In this document: positions 54,202 to 63,784 of the stretch, in pieces
Layout: each line of letters starts with the position of its first letter
How positions within the stretch are numbered: the stretch's first letter is position 1
DNA from: Dactylosporangium fulvum
GTDB taxonomy: Bacteria > Actinomycetota > Actinomycetes > Mycobacteriales > Micromonosporaceae
DNA: 64,000 nt
Direction: 5' to 3'
Assembly (NCBI RefSeq): GCF_025137375.1
Contig: NZ_CP073720.1
Span: forward strand, 1,140,501-1,204,500
Position numbers and translations under genes: made by a program
Notes under the pieces: model-generated
Told to the model about the DNA's origin: nothing
The model's database searches: none
Seen by the model: only the letters and a program-made list of their open reading frames with translations

Positions 54202-56278
54202 AGTCGAGCTCGAGGCGCAGCAGCTTTTCGGCGAGCCCGCCGGCCGCCATGTGCGTCGCGCCGGTCAGCGGGATCATCGAGTGCGGCCGGCCGGAGGCGA
54301 GCAGTGCCGCCGAGAGCCGCAACGTGTGCGCGGCCACGACGTTGTCGTCGACCAGGCCGTGGACGAGCAGCATCGGCCGGGCGTCGTCGGGCCGCACCGG
54401 CGGCTCGGCCGCCAGTTCGACGAGCGAGTTGTGGGCGTAGACCTCGGGTGCGTCGGCCGGCAGCCCGAGATACCGCTCGGTGTAAGCGGTGTCGTAGAGG
54501 CTCCAGTCGGTGACGGGCGCACCGACGACCGCGCAGTGGTACACGTCAGGCCGGCGCAGCACGCCGAGCGCGGACAGCCACCCGCCGAACGACCAGCCGC
54601 GGATCGCCACCCGCTCCAGGTCGAGGTCGGGATGCTTGTCCGCGAGCGCCTGCAGCGCGTCGACCTGGTCGGCCAGGATGACGTCGGAGAACCGCCGGTG
54701 GATCGCCTTGTCGAAGCTGGGCGTCACGCCCGGCGTGCCGCGGTTGTCGATCGACACGACCGCGAACCCGGTGTCGGCCCACCACTGCTTCTCCTGCCAC
54801 CGCGCCCGCGCGGCGACCACCTCCTGGTGCCCCGGCCCGCCGTAGATCGACACGAGCACCGGCAGGCGGCGCCCGGACACGTGTCCGCGCGGATAGAGCA
54901 CCCCGGTGGGGAGACGCCGGTCGGTGACCCGTTCGAGCGCGGGTCTCGGCGCATATGGGGGATCGGCCGCGAGCGACGAGATCTCGCCGATCACCTCGTC
55001 GTTGTGATGGATGTGGTACCGCCAGCCGTTGTGCTCCAGCGTCTGTGAGCCGATGACGAGGGTGCGACCGGCAGCCTGTGCCAGATGCCACCCCGGCTCC
55101 GTCGAGAGCCGCTGTGCCTGGGCACTCGAATGGGTGACGGGAATGCGGAAGATGTGCTGCTCGCTGGGCTCCCCTTCGCTGGCTTCGACGACGAGGTCGC
55201 CGTCGAAGCGGCCGGCGACGCGTCGTACGTACAAGTTGGGGGGTGTTATCAGACTGCCGTCGGCGAAGAGGCAACGGGCGTCGTAACCGTCATGGGCGAG
55301 CTCGCCGCCGACCAGCACGCGCCCGTCGTTGAGGTGAGCGGGCGTGCCCGGCACAGGTTCCACCCAACGCGGATCGGCCAGCTCGGCGTGCACCTGCGTC
55401 TCCCCGGTGCGGGGGTCGACGGCGATGACGAGGCCGTGCTGCTGGAGGCGGCGCAGCACCGTCAGCAGCGGGCCGCCCGACTCCGACCAGGTGGCGGCGA
55501 CGAGATACGGATAGGTCTCCCGGTCCCAGTGGACGTCGACCCAGCCGCCGTCGAGGTCGAGGACGTGCAGGGTGACCTTGGCGTTGGTCGACCCGGCGTG
55601 CGGGTAGGCCACGGTGGTCGGCGGCTGCTCCGGCATCGACGGGTCGTGCAGATGCCAGCGGGGCACCCTCGACTCGTCGACCCGGGCGGCCAGGATGCTG
55701 TGGCCGTCGGGGGACCACCAGTATCCCCGGAAGCGGTGGAACTCCTCGGCCGCGATGAACTCCGCCATGCCCCACGTGACGCCGTCCTCGCCGGCGAGCA
55801 GGGCGTCGGTGCCGTCGGGCTCGATGACGTGCAGCGCGCCGCCGGTGACATAAGCGATCCGGCGCCCTGTCGGGTCCGGCCTGGGGTCGACGACCGGCCC
55901 CACGGTGGGCAGCTCGGCAACATCACCGGTGGCGAGGTCGGCGCGGAACAGCCGGCCGCCCAGTGGGAAGACCGCGATCACGCCGGCACCGTCGAGCGCG
56001 AACGAGCCGATCCCGCCCGCCGACAGCCTCAGCCGCTCGCGTAACGCGCGCTCTGCGGGCGGCAGGTCGGTCTGATCCTCTTGTAACAGCGTGGCCGGGT
56101 CGGCCAGCCGGCGCTCGGTGCGGGCGGCGACGTCGTAGACCCACAAAGCGTCGCTTGGGTCCTCCGGGCCGGAGGAACGCAGGAACACCACCCGCGCACC
56201 GTCCTGGGTCACCGTGACGGCCCGGGGTGCGCCATAGGAGAAACGTCGGGTACGTGCGGCCAACTCCGGATAGTCCAC
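54179..56278 (-). CDS. S9 family peptidase (dipeptidyl-peptidase IV-like)
   Basis: 699-residue prolyl-oligopeptidase family enzyme. The N-terminal half is the beta-propeller of the DPP4 type (EDGVTWGMAEFIAAEEFHRFRGYWWSPDG, with the Glu-Glu dipeptide-binding pair in FIAAEEF). The C-terminal alpha/beta hydrolase has the nucleophile in GWSFGGWLS, the acid in VHGLVDDNV and the His in GATHMAAGG. It releases N-terminal dipeptides, commonly after proline. No signal peptide, so it is cytoplasmic. GTG at 56278 (VDYPELAARTRRFSYG) is chosen. The open frame to 56476 has no signal. Confidence 0.93.
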   Translation of the reverse strand: MDYPELAARTRRFSYGAPRAVTVTQDGARVVFLRSSGPEDPSDALWVYDVAARTERRLADPATLLQEDQTDLPPAERALRERLRLSAGGIGSFALDGAGVIAVFPLGGRLFRADLATGDVAELPTVGPVVDPRPDPTGRRIAYVTGGALHVIEPDGTDALLAGEDGVTWGMAEFIAAEEFHRFRGYWWSPDGHSILAARVDESRVPRWHLHDPSMPEQPPTTVAYPHAGSTNAKVTLHVLDLDGGWVDVHWDRETYPYLVAATWSESGGPLLTVLRRLQQHGLVIAVDPRTGETQVHAELADPRWVEPVPGTPAHLNDGRVLVGGELAHDGYDARCLFADGSLITPPNLYVRRVAGRFDGDLVVEASEGEPSEQHIFRIPVTHSSAQAQRLSTEPGWHLAQAAGRTLVIGSQTLEHNGWRYHIHHNDEVIGEISSLAADPPYAPRPALERVTDRRLPTGVLYPRGHVSGRRLPVLVSIYGGPGHQEVVAARARWQEKQWWADTGFAVVSIDNRGTPGVTPSFDKAIHRRFSDVILADQVDALQALADKHPDLDLERVAIRGWSFGGWLSALGVLRRPDVYHCAVVGAPVTDWSLYDTAYTERYLGLPADAPEVYAHNSLVELAAEPPVRPDDARPMLLVHGLVDDNVVAAHTLRLSAALLASGRPHSMIPLTGATHMAAGGLAEKLLRLELDFIRRAVG

Positions 56279-56408
56279 CCCGGAATGTTTACTCGATCGC
56301 GGCGGATTGTCATGTGACCGAACCGGAAGGTGACACAGAGTTGTCGCACTATCACGCGACTGGTGGCCGCGGGCAGAAGTGTCGGCCGGACGCCGTAGAG
56401 TTGCTCGC

Positions 56409-57353
56409 GTGAGTGCTCGGAGCATCCTTTTCGTCCACGCGCACCCCGACGACGAGTCGATGGGGACCGGCGCCACGATGGCGCGCTATGCGGCTGACGG
56501 TGCCCACGTCACCCTCGTCACCTGCACTCTCGGTGAGGAGGGCGAGATCCACGTGCCGGCGCTGGCCGGGCTCGCCGCCGCCGAGGCCGACCAGCTCGGC
56601 GGTTACCGCATCACCGAGCTGGCCGAGGCGTGTCGCCTGCTCGGGGTCACCGACCACCGGTTCCTCGGCGGGGCGGGGCGATACCGGGACTCCGGCATGA
56701 TGGACACTCCGGCCAACAAGCATCCCCGGGCGTTCTGGGGTGCTGACCTGGATTCCGCCGCCGCCGAGCTGCTCGAGGTGATCCGCGAGGTGCGCCCGCA
56801 GGTCGCGGTCACCTATGACCCCAACGGGTTCTACGGTCACCCCGACCACATCCAGGCCCACCGGGTGCTGATGCGTGCCGTCGAGCTCGCCGAGGCCGAG
56901 GGGATCGCCCCGGAGAAGGTGTACTGGACGGCGGTGCCGTGCAGCGTCCTGGAAGCGGGCATGCGCGAGTTCCGCGATTCGTCGGACAACCCGTTCGCCG
57001 ACGTCGAGCGGGCGGAAGACCTGCCGTTCGGCTCTGCCGACGAGGACATCGCCGCCCGGGTCGACGCACACGAGTTCGCCGAGGAGAAGACGGCCGCGTT
57101 GCAGGCGCACGCGACGCAGATCCCGCAGACGTCCTGGCTGTTCTCGATCGCGGGCAACTTCGGCGCCGAGTTCATGGGTGTGGAGTATTACCAGCTGGCG
57201 CGCGGCGAGAAGGGGCCCGGCGTCGGTCCGCACGGCTGGGAGGAAGACCTGTTCGCCGGCCTGGACGTCGACCCGTCGAGGACCCCCGGCCCGCGTGAGG
57301 GCGAGGTGGTGGCGGCGGAGGCCGGCGCATCACTGGAGACCACGGCATCGTGA
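56409..57353 (+). CDS. mshB: Mycothiol biosynthesis deacetylase MshB
   Basis: 314-residue zinc deacetylase of the LmbE/PIG-L family. It removes acetyl from GlcNAc-inositol in mycothiol synthesis, an actinobacteria-specific thiol pathway. Zinc motif [12 protein letters not shown] (residues about 10-20) and the later [10 protein letters not shown] (third ligand His) are intact. [12 protein letters not shown] and [24 protein letters not shown] are typical of MshB rather than of the Mca amidase. GTG at 56409 lies 7 nt after TAGAGT (56396-56401), so it is likely leaderless. The next gene overlaps by 4 nt. Confidence 0.94.
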   Translation: MSARSILFVHAHPDDESMGTGATMARYAADGAHVTLVTCTLGEEGEIHVPALAGLAAAEADQLGGYRITELAEACRLLGVTDHRFLGGAGRYRDSGMMDTPANKHPRAFWGADLDSAAAELLEVIREVRPQVAVTYDPNGFYGHPDHIQAHRVLMRAVELAEAEGIAPEKVYWTAVPCSVLEAGMREFRDSSDNPFADVERAEDLPFGSADEDIAARVDAHEFAEEKTAALQAHATQIPQTSWLFSIAGNFGAEFMGVEYYQLARGEKGPGVGPHGWEEDLFAGLDVDPSRTPGPREGEVVAAEAGASLETTAS

Positions 57354-58126
57354 CCACGAAGCGCAGGAGCCCACCCCGCCCGGGCGGCCGGTCGCAGTCA
57401 AGGAACAGCGCGGCATTGGCCGAGCCCGGGACGAGCGCGGCCGACGACCTGCCGAACGGCCAGGAGGACGGGGAGGCCGCGGAGCCGGGTCCCGCGCCGG
57501 GGGAGGTCGCCGTGACATTCCATGACGGGGCGGGTGACGAGCCCCAGCGGGTGCGCCGCGAGCTGCCGCCGCACTGGGCGAAGCGGCTCGACGTGGGCAT
57601 CACCGTCGCGGGGCTGGTCGTGGCCACGCTGCTGGCGTTGGCTCTCGCGATAGTCGAGGCGTTTCTGGCGCCGCTCCGGCTGAACGGTTCCGGCATGCGG
57701 TTGCCGATCTCGCTCGTGCTGGCGTTGGTGACCAATCCGCTGCTGGGGTGGTTCGCGTTCGTGACGACCGGGAAGCGGCTCGCGGCGCTGCTGCCCGCCG
57801 GCGCCTGGTGCGCGGTGTGGATTCTGGCGGCGGGTCGGACCTCCGAGGGGGACCTGCTGATCACCGACAACAACTGGGTGGGTCTGCTGACGCTGTTCGC
57901 CGGGCCGATGGCGTTCGCGATCGGCATCTACGTGACGGCGCTGAGAAAGCGCACGGCCATGGTCGGGGCCAGAACGAGAGGCGGCGCACCGGGCGGCACG
58001 GCCAGCGATGGCCAGGCGGGCAACACGCCGAACGGTCAGCCGGACGGAGCGCCGAACGACCCGAACGGCGGCGACCCGGCCGGCGACGACTCGGCCGGCG
58101 GCGACCCGGCAGCCAGCAGACCGTAG
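57350..58126 (+). CDS. Membrane protein coupled to mshB
   Basis: 258-residue protein of unknown function. An N-terminal disordered basic and acidic tract (1-75) precedes four membrane segments (about 82-105, 118-141, 143-165, 180-202). The C-terminal 55 residues are Gly/Asn/Asp/Pro-rich and low-complexity ([20 protein letters not shown]). The GTG start overlaps the mshB stop (GTGA), so it is translated with mshB. A similar membrane gene next to mshB is common in actinomycetes, but no role in mycothiol synthesis is established. Confidence 0.85.
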   Translation: MTTKRRSPPRPGGRSQSRNSAALAEPGTSAADDLPNGQEDGEAAEPGPAPGEVAVTFHDGAGDEPQRVRRELPPHWAKRLDVGITVAGLVVATLLALALAIVEAFLAPLRLNGSGMRLPISLVLALVTNPLLGWFAFVTTGKRLAALLPAGAWCAVWILAAGRTSEGDLLITDNNWVGLLTLFAGPMAFAIGIYVTALRKRTAMVGARTRGGAPGGTASDGQAGNTPNGQPDGAPNDPNGGDPAGDDSAGGDPAASRP

Positions 58127-58181
58127 CTGGCCGGGCCCGCGACCCACCAGGCCCCGCGGCCCGCCGGGGGAGAAGTTGATC

Positions 58182-58416
58182 GTGGAGTGTGGTGGTTGCC
58201 TGGGCAGCCATAGATCTCCACACCCAGCTGGCTCGGGCACGCCGCCGGAAGTCCGGTCAAGGATGACGCCTGTCGATGACTGAACGGAGAACTCGCTGGC
58301 GGGTTCGGCCGGTGGCGACCCGGCCAAGCGAGACCCAGCGAACTCCAAGGCGGCAGGGCCTTGCGCCATGGAGCGTGGACAGGTAGACACGTTCCCTGCG
58401 TAACGCCGAACGTGTC
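58182..58416. promoter_or_regulatory. Intergenic region with a decayed hairpin element and an inverted repeat
   Basis: In the 347-bp gap (58127-58473), GTGGAG...TGGTTGCC / GGCAGCCA...CTCCAC (58182-58221) is a degenerate relative of the hairpin at 27429-27484. Further on, GACACGTTC (58386-58394) and GAACGTGTC (58408-58416) are a perfect 9-bp inverted repeat with a 13-nt spacer, 58 nt before the next ATG. The latter could be an operator or a small structured leader. No gene is seen. Confidence 0.5.
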
Positions 58417-58473
58417 CGTTGCGTGTGCACGGCGCGGGATTGATCACGGGGCGAGTAGTGACGGAGGCTTGCG

Positions 58474-58938
58474 ATGAAGGAACGGTGGCTGCCGGCCAGC
58501 CTCGTTGCGGGGGGCCTCTTCCTGGTCAACATCATCGCGCGGCTGGTGGTGCGGTTCGCCGCCGGGAGTGACGACGACAAGCAGATCACGATCGGGTTGT
58601 GGGCGTTGTTCGCGGTCGGGGCGATCATGATCCCGATCGCGTTCTGGTACGGGCGGCGGCACCCGATGCTCCGGGTCGTCGGCGATCTCGGGCTCGCCGC
58701 TGTGGTCGCTTGCCTGCTGGCGGTGCTGGTCGGGCCGTTCGTGTCGGGCGTGGCGCCGTTCAGCAGCGGGGTCGGTCTGGTCTTCCGGCAGTTCTCCTAC
58801 TTCGTCGGGCTCTCCGCGATCGGCGCGGTGTTCGGACTGCTCGCGCTGATGACGATGGGGCTGGACTATCGCTCGCAGTCCTGGAAGCGATACATCCAGC
58901 GGGTCGGCACCAAGCCGCGCAAGAGCGTCCGACGCTAA
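58474..58938 (+). CDS. Small integral membrane protein
   Basis: 154-residue protein with four membrane segments (about 7-27, 40-58, 68-92, 106-130) and a basic C-terminus (SQSWKRYIQRVGTKPRKSVRR). I recognise no functional motif. It resembles small tetraspan proteins of actinomycetes without assigned role. ATG at 58474 follows ACGGAGG by 6 nt, a strong ribosome site, and a 9-bp inverted repeat lies 58 nt upstream, so it may be regulated separately. It converges on the GNAT gene at 59014. Confidence 0.82.
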   Translation: MKERWLPASLVAGGLFLVNIIARLVVRFAAGSDDDKQITIGLWALFAVGAIMIPIAFWYGRRHPMLRVVGDLGLAAVVACLLAVLVGPFVSGVAPFSSGVGLVFRQFSYFVGLSAIGAVFGLLALMTMGLDYRSQSWKRYIQRVGTKPRKSVRR

Positions 58939-59013
58939 CGGGGAAGGCGCCAGCCGGAAGGGGCAGCGGGGAGGCGCTGTCCGGACGAACCGGCTGGAAG
59001 ACCAGAAGAGGGG

Positions 59014-59961
59014 TTAATCGGTCAACAGGCGCCGCGACGAGTAGGTGTGGTGCACCGCGAAGCCCAGCCGTTCGTACAGCGCCACTGCCGGGGTGTTCCG
59101 CTGCTCCACCTGCAGGTAGCAGTCCTGCGCACCCAGGTCCGACGCCCATGCTGCCAGCGTCCGGACCAGGCGTTTGGCCAGGCCCTGGCGGCGGAACCGG
59201 TCGTCCACGCCGATCAGGGACAGGCCCAGCCAGCGGCCGTCAGGATCCGCCACGCAGCCGCGGGCGGTGGCGCGGAGGGCGCCGCCCTGGTCGTACCACT
59301 CCCCGAATCGGACCTCGGGGACGTCGGTCAGCACATTGCGCGCGGCCGGAGGCAGCGGGCCCTTGCGGCCGGCCACCGTCGTCAGCCACTCCTCAGAAGG
59401 TGACGTGGCCAGGATGATCTCGCCGTCGATCGAGGGCGAGAGGTCGGCCAGGCGCGCCACCATCACCTGGGTCACCGGCATCGCCGTCCAGCCGCGCCGC
59501 GCCAGATCGTCGTCCAGGCGTTGGAACAGCGGCACCGGGACGCTCATCGCCGGTGGGAGGCCACGTTCGCGGTACCACTCCTCGACAAACGCGATCGCCT
59601 CGTCCTGCGGCAGGTCGGGAGAGCCGATCGCCAGTGCCGAGTTGCCCCGCTGCGTCCAGCCGTCCGTCGCCCGCAGCATCCAGTCGCCGAGGGTGGCGAG
59701 CTCCTTCGGCCGCCAGCCCGCCGCGGCCGCGTGCTCGATCGCCTCGGTCGGCGTGAACCGCCGGCGGGCAGGCACAACCTTCGCTCGCGCGATCTCATTA
59801 GTTGGTACCCGCACCGCGCCCGTCCGCGCACGCACTGTGAGATGCGTCTCCGTAGCTTCGACGAGGTAGCCTAGAATGTCGGAAAACACCGGTCGTGCGT
59901 CACGGATGCCGGCGAAACGACGCACCACAACGCGTTGTCCGACATGTTGTGGCCCGAGCAC
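59014..59961 (-). CDS. GNAT acetyltransferase with N-terminal accessory domain
   Basis: 315-residue protein. Residues 1-60 form a small SH3-like barrel (GQRVVVRRFAGIRDARPVFSDILGYLVEATETHLTVRARTG). Residues 70-200 look like a degenerate GNAT half (EAIEHAAAAGWRPKELATLGDWMLRATDGWTQRGNSAL). The C-terminal GNAT domain has LSLIGVDDRFRRQGLAKRLVRTLAAWASDLGAQDCYLQVEQRNTPAVALYERLGFAVHHTYSSR with the RRQGLA acetyl-CoA loop. GTG at 59961 is preferred: GGGAGG lies 6-7 nt upstream. It is divergent from fdxA. The substrate is unknown. Confidence 0.9.
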   Translation of the reverse strand: MLGPQHVGQRVVVRRFAGIRDARPVFSDILGYLVEATETHLTVRARTGAVRVPTNEIARAKVVPARRRFTPTEAIEHAAAAGWRPKELATLGDWMLRATDGWTQRGNSALAIGSPDLPQDEAIAFVEEWYRERGLPPAMSVPVPLFQRLDDDLARRGWTAMPVTQVMVARLADLSPSIDGEIILATSPSEEWLTTVAGRKGPLPPAARNVLTDVPEVRFGEWYDQGGALRATARGCVADPDGRWLGLSLIGVDDRFRRQGLAKRLVRTLAAWASDLGAQDCYLQVEQRNTPAVALYERLGFAVHHTYSSRRLLTD

Positions 59962-60067
59962 GATCGACCTCCCGTGAACCTGGATACTAGGCTCGTACCG
60001 CCGCGGTAGGGATGCGGCGGGGCTCGCCAACCACGTTGGCAGCCTCAGGCGCGAAAGAGGGCGACCC

Positions 60068-60394
60068 GTGACATACATCATCGCCGAGCCTTGCGTGGAC
60101 CTGCTCGACAAGGCCTGCATCGAAGAGTGCCCTGTTGACTGCATCTACGAGGGCAACCGCATGCTCTACATCCACCCGGATGAGTGCGTGGACTGCGGTG
60201 CCTGCGAGCCGGTGTGCCCGGTCGAGGCGATCTTCTACGAGGACGACGTCCCGGAGAAGTGGAAGGACTTCGTCGGCGCCAACTACACGTTCTTCGACGA
60301 GCTGGGCTCGCCTGGTGGCGCCTCCAAGGTGGGCAAGATCGAGAAGGACGCGCCGTTCGTCGCAGCCCTGCCGCCTCAGGAGCACGACCACTGA
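60068..60394 (+). CDS. fdxA: Ferredoxin FdxA (7Fe type)
   Basis: 108-residue ferredoxin with Cys9, Cys17, Cys21, Cys25 and Cys40, Cys43, Cys46, Cys50 (EPCVDLLDKACIEECPVDC; DECVDCGACEPVC), as in the [3Fe-4S][4Fe-4S] FdxA of mycobacteria and streptomycetes. It is a low-potential electron carrier and a plausible partner of the reductase at 8609 and of IspH. GTG at 60068 follows GAGGG. Its last codons carry the ribosome site (AGGAG, 60378-60382) for dapC, and its stop overlaps the dapC start. Confidence 0.97.
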   Translation: MTYIIAEPCVDLLDKACIEECPVDCIYEGNRMLYIHPDECVDCGACEPVCPVEAIFYEDDVPEKWKDFVGANYTFFDELGSPGGASKVGKIEKDAPFVAALPPQEHDH

Positions 60395-61500
60395 CCGGCA
60401 TCGTCCCCGCACAAGCCCGGCGCGCACTCGCGGCCGGGCTGCCGGACTTTCCGTGGGACCGGCTCGAGCCGGCCAAGGCAGCCGCTGCCAAGCATCCCGA
60501 CGGGCTGGTCGACTTGTCGATCGGCACGCCGGTCGACCCCGTGTCCGCGGTCATCCGCGCGGCACTGGCCGACGCGTCCGACGCGCCCGGCTATCCGCTG
60601 ACCGCCGGCACACCCCGGCTGCGCGAAGCGATCCGTGACTGGGTGACCCGCTGGTGCGGGCCGGCCGGTGACGGGTTCGGCGTGCTGCCGACCATCGGCT
60701 CGAAGGAGCTGATCGCCTGGCTGCCGACGCTGCTCGGGATCGGCCCGGGCGACACGGTGGTCATCCCGCAGGTGTGCTACCCGACGTATGAGGTCGGCGT
60801 CCAGCTGTCCGGCGCCACGGTCGTGCGTGCCGACTCGCTGACCTCGGTCGGCCCGGCCCGGGTTCGCCTGGTCTGGGTGAACTCGCCGTCGAACCCGACC
60901 GGCCGGGTCCTGCCGCCGGCCCACCTGCGCAAGGTTGTCGACTGGGCACGCGAGCGCGGCGCGATCGTGGCGAGCGACGAGTGTTACCTGCCGCTGCCGT
61001 GGGAGTCGTCGCCGGTGTCGATCCTGTCCGTCTGCGACGGGTCGTTCGACAACGTCCTCGCCGTCCACTCGCTCTCGAAGCGCTCCAACCTCGCCGGGTA
61101 TCGCGCAGGCTTCGTCGCCGGTGACCCAGCGCTGGTCGACGAGTTGCTGCAGGTGCGCAAGCACTCCGGCATGATCGTCCCCGCCCCCGTGCAGGCCGCC
61201 ATGGTGGCCGCCCTCGGGGACGAGACCCATGTCGAGGAGCAACGGGAGCGGTATGCGCGACGCCGGGTCATCCTCCGCGCCGCCTTCGAGCGTGCCGGGT
61301 TCACGGTCGAGCACTCCGAGGCCGGCCTGTATCTCTGGCTGACCCGGGGCGAGGACTCCTGGTCGACGGTCGACTGGCTGGCCGAGCGCGGCATCCTGGC
61401 CGCTCCCGGCGCCTTCTACGGCCCCGTGGGGGAGCGCCACGTGCGGGTCGCGCTGACCGCGAGCGACGAGCGCGTCGCGGCGGCGGCCACCCGTCTGTAG
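60391..61500 (+). CDS. dapC: Succinyldiaminopimelate transaminase
   Basis: 369-residue class I aminotransferase, actinobacterial DapC type, commonly adjacent to fdxA as here. It makes N-succinyl-L,L-diaminopimelate precursors with PLP. Motifs are LPDFPWDRLEPAKAAA, WVNSPSNPTGRVLP, the SDECYLPLPW segment with the PLP Asp and Tyr, and the lysine-bearing HSLSKRSNLAGYRAGF. No ATG, GTG or TTG exists in frame near the expected N-terminus. CTG at 60391 lies 8 nt after AGGAG and overlaps the fdxA stop as CTGA, so I take it as the start. Confidence in function is high, in the start moderate. Confidence 0.92.
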   Translation: MTGIVPAQARRALAAGLPDFPWDRLEPAKAAAAKHPDGLVDLSIGTPVDPVSAVIRAALADASDAPGYPLTAGTPRLREAIRDWVTRWCGPAGDGFGVLPTIGSKELIAWLPTLLGIGPGDTVVIPQVCYPTYEVGVQLSGATVVRADSLTSVGPARVRLVWVNSPSNPTGRVLPPAHLRKVVDWARERGAIVASDECYLPLPWESSPVSILSVCDGSFDNVLAVHSLSKRSNLAGYRAGFVAGDPALVDELLQVRKHSGMIVPAPVQAAMVAALGDETHVEEQRERYARRRVILRAAFERAGFTVEHSEAGLYLWLTRGEDSWSTVDWLAERGILAAPGAFYGPVGERHVRVALTASDERVAAAATRL

Positions 61501-61526
61501 CGAGCACGGCTCCTTCTCGCCGCAAC

Positions 61527-61595
61527 GATCATGCGGTTGTGGTGCCTGGCAACCCGGACATTCCGGGAGTGTTGAGGCGCCACAACCGCATGATC
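61527..61595. repeat. Long intergenic hairpin element, copy 2 (inverted)
   Basis: 21-nt arms (61527-61547, 61575-61595) match at 20 of 21 positions, the exception being a G-T wobble. The 27-nt loop, read on the minus strand, contains CACTCCCG-NN-ATGTCCGGG as in the copy at 12-93, and the inner stem TTGTGG(T/C)GCCT is shared. The outer arms differ from copy 1 yet remain self-complementary. It lies between the convergent dapC and dapD genes and could terminate both. Confidence 0.85.
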
Positions 61596-61617
61596 AACGC
61601 GCAAGGGGTGGGGCAGG

Positions 61618-62559
61618 TCAGTCGTTGGCGTGCAGCGCGGCGTTCAGTTCGATGCCGCGGCCCTGGCGCTCGCGGACCTCCAGCCGCCCGCTGACCGAGT
61701 CGCGGATGAAGAGCAGGTTGCTCACGCCCGACAGCTCACGCGCCTTCACCACCCGGCCGTCGGGGAGCGTCAGCTTCGAGCCGGCGGTGATGTAGCAGCC
61801 GGCCTCAACCACGCAGTCGTCGCCCAGCGAGATGCCGATGCCCGCGTTGGCGCCCAGCAGGCAGCGCTCACCCAGGCGGATCGTCTCCTTGCCGCCGCCG
61901 GAGAGCGTGCCCATGATCGACGCGCCGCCGCCGACGTCGGTGCCGTCCCCGACCACCACGCCGGCCGAGATGCGGCCCTCGACCATCGACGTGCCCAGCG
62001 TGCCCGCGTTGAAGTTCACGAAGCCCTCGTGCATGACCGTCGTGCCGGGGGCGAGGTGGGCGCCGAGACGGACCCGGTCGGCGTCGGCGATCCGCACGCC
62101 CGGCGGCGTGACGTAGTCGACCATCCGCGGGAACTTGTCGATGCCGAACACGTTGAGCCGGCGACCGGCGAGCCGCTCGGCCAGGCGCAGCTCGTCGACG
62201 CGCTCGGGCGGGCAGGGGCCGGCCGAGGTCCACGCCACGTTGGCCAGCAGGCCGAACTGGCCGTCGAGGTTGGCCTGGTGCGGCTGGACCAGGCGGTGGG
62301 AGAGCAGGTGCAGGCGCAGGTAGACGTCGGCGGTGCTGGTCGGCGCGTCCCCGAGGGACTGGATCCCGACGCGGACCGGCTCGGTGCGCAGGCCGGGCAG
62401 CGCCCCGCCGGAGGGCGCGGACAGGTCGGGGACATCCGAGGGCGCGTCGCCCAGGCCCAGGTGGCCGGCCGGGAACCAGACATCCAGCACCTGGCCCGAT
62501 TCCGTCACGGTAGCCAGGCCGGAACCCCAGGCGGGCGAGTCGATGTAGGCGGTCGTCAC
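61618..62559 (-). CDS. dapD: 2,3,4,5-tetrahydropyridine-2,6-dicarboxylate N-succinyltransferase
   Basis: 313-residue DapD of the actinobacterial type. The C-terminal half is a left-handed beta helix of hexapeptide repeats ([69 protein letters not shown]). The N-terminal half has [21 protein letters not shown]. It succinylates tetrahydrodipicolinate with succinyl-CoA, the step before DapC. GTG at 62559 lies 8 nt after TAGCGT. The promoter shares the 34-bp gap with divergent dapE. The frame is open to 62889 in antisense of dapE only. Confidence 0.95.
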   Translation of the reverse strand: MTTAYIDSPAWGSGLATVTESGQVLDVWFPAGHLGLGDAPSDVPDLSAPSGGALPGLRTEPVRVGIQSLGDAPTSTADVYLRLHLLSHRLVQPHQANLDGQFGLLANVAWTSAGPCPPERVDELRLAERLAGRRLNVFGIDKFPRMVDYVTPPGVRIADADRVRLGAHLAPGTTVMHEGFVNFNAGTLGTSMVEGRISAGVVVGDGTDVGGGASIMGTLSGGGKETIRLGERCLLGANAGIGISLGDDCVVEAGCYITAGSKLTLPDGRVVKARELSGVSNLLFIRDSVSGRLEVRERQGRGIELNAALHAND

Positions 62560-62593
62560 GTGATCGAACGCTACCCCATCTACCGTGGACGAC

Positions 62594-63652
62594 ATGCTCA
62601 CCCGTGATGTGCTCGCCGATCCCGTCGCCCTGACCCGGGCGCTCGTCGACATCGAATCGGTCTCCGGCAACGAGGCCGAGATCGCCGACCGCGTCCAGGA
62701 GGTGCTGCCCGAGTGGCTCCGGACCGAACGGTTCGGCAACACCATCGTGGCCCGGACCGAGCTGGGCCGGCCGCAGCGGGTGGTGCTCGCCGGGCACCTC
62801 GACACAGTGCCGCTGCACGACAACTGGCCGTCCACTGTGGAAGGCAACCTTATGCACGGCTGCGGCACCTCCGACATGAAGTCCGGCACCGCGATCGCGC
62901 TCCACCTGGCCGTGACCGAGCCGGAGCCCCGCCACGACGTGACCTACGTCTTCTACGAGTGCGAAGAGGTCGACTCCGCCCTCAACGGGCTGAAGATCCT
63001 GGCCGACGTCCGGCCGGAACTGCTGACGGACGCCTCGTTCGCGGTACTGCTCGAGCCGACGCACGGCCTGGTCGAGGCGGGCTGCCAGGGGACGCTACGG
63101 GCGCTCGTGCGCACCAGCGGCAAGCGCGCCCACTCCGCGCGGTCCTGGCTGGGTGACAACGCCATCCACAAGGCGGCACCCGTCCTGCAGAGTTTGCAGC
63201 GGTACCGCGAGCGCATCGTCACGATCGACGGCTGTGAGTTCCACGAAGGGCTGAACGCCGTGCGCATCTCCGGCGGCGTCGCCGGCAACGTGATCCCGGA
63301 CGAGTGCGTCGTCGAGGTCAACTTCCGCTTCGCGCCGGACCGCTCCGAGGCCGACGCGCAGGACCACGTCCGCGAGGTGTTCGAGGGGTTCGACGTGGAG
63401 GTCGTCGATTCGGCACCCGGCGCGCTGCCGGGTCTCGACGAGCCACCGGCGCAGGATTTCCTGGCGGCCATCGGCCGCCCGCCGCGGGCGAAGCTCGGCT
63501 GGACCGACGTGGCCCGGTTCGCGACGCTGGGCATCCCCGGGCTGAACTACGGGCCGGGCGACCCCAATTTGGCCCACAAGCAGGACGAGCACGTCGAGAT
63601 CGACAAGATCGTCGAAGGTGCGGCGGTCGTGCGCCGCTGGCTGAGCAGGTAG
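62594..63652 (+). CDS. dapE: Succinyl-diaminopimelate desuccinylase
   Basis: 352-residue M20 metallohydrolase, the step after DapC, giving L,L-diaminopimelate. Metal-site motifs are [47 protein letters not shown] (catalytic and metal Glu) and, at the end, [18 protein letters not shown] with the last His. ATG at 62594 lies 7 nt after TACCGT (62581-62586), so it is likely leaderless. GTG at 62585 overlaps that box and is rejected. Its stop abuts the stop of the small gene on the other strand. Confidence 0.96.
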   Translation: MLTRDVLADPVALTRALVDIESVSGNEAEIADRVQEVLPEWLRTERFGNTIVARTELGRPQRVVLAGHLDTVPLHDNWPSTVEGNLMHGCGTSDMKSGTAIALHLAVTEPEPRHDVTYVFYECEEVDSALNGLKILADVRPELLTDASFAVLLEPTHGLVEAGCQGTLRALVRTSGKRAHSARSWLGDNAIHKAAPVLQSLQRYRERIVTIDGCEFHEGLNAVRISGGVAGNVIPDECVVEVNFRFAPDRSEADAQDHVREVFEGFDVEVVDSAPGALPGLDEPPAQDFLAAIGRPPRAKLGWTDVARFATLGIPGLNYGPGDPNLAHKQDEHVEIDKIVEGAAVVRRWLSR

Positions 63653-63784
63653 TTACTCGGCCGGCTTGTCCGAAGCGTCGCGCGGCGCGTCGGGCAGGCT
63701 GGCCATCATCCGCCGGACCGCGAGCACCTCGCGGATCCGCCGGTTCATCTGCCGCTTGCGGCGATCGTGCTCGGTTCGCGTCAT
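63653..63784 (-). CDS. Small basic hypothetical protein
   Basis: 43-residue protein, MTRTEHDRRKRQMNRRIREV then LAVRRMMASLPDAPRDASDKPAE. The first half is a strongly basic amphipathic helix and the end is acidic. GGGGGTGA lies 5-8 nt before ATG 63784. Alternatively a GTG three codons earlier is used. The stop directly abuts the dapE stop on the other strand. A TATACC box lies upstream on this strand. I recognise no family, and this is a tentative call based on codon use and start signals. Confidence 0.55.
   Translation of the reverse strand: MTRTEHDRRKRQMNRRIREVLAVRRMMASLPDAPRDASDKPAE

Noticed and set aside
62585..62593. GTG 62585 as the dapE start
   Set aside because: It overlaps the TACCGT -10 box. 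ATG 62594 sits at the leaderless distance.
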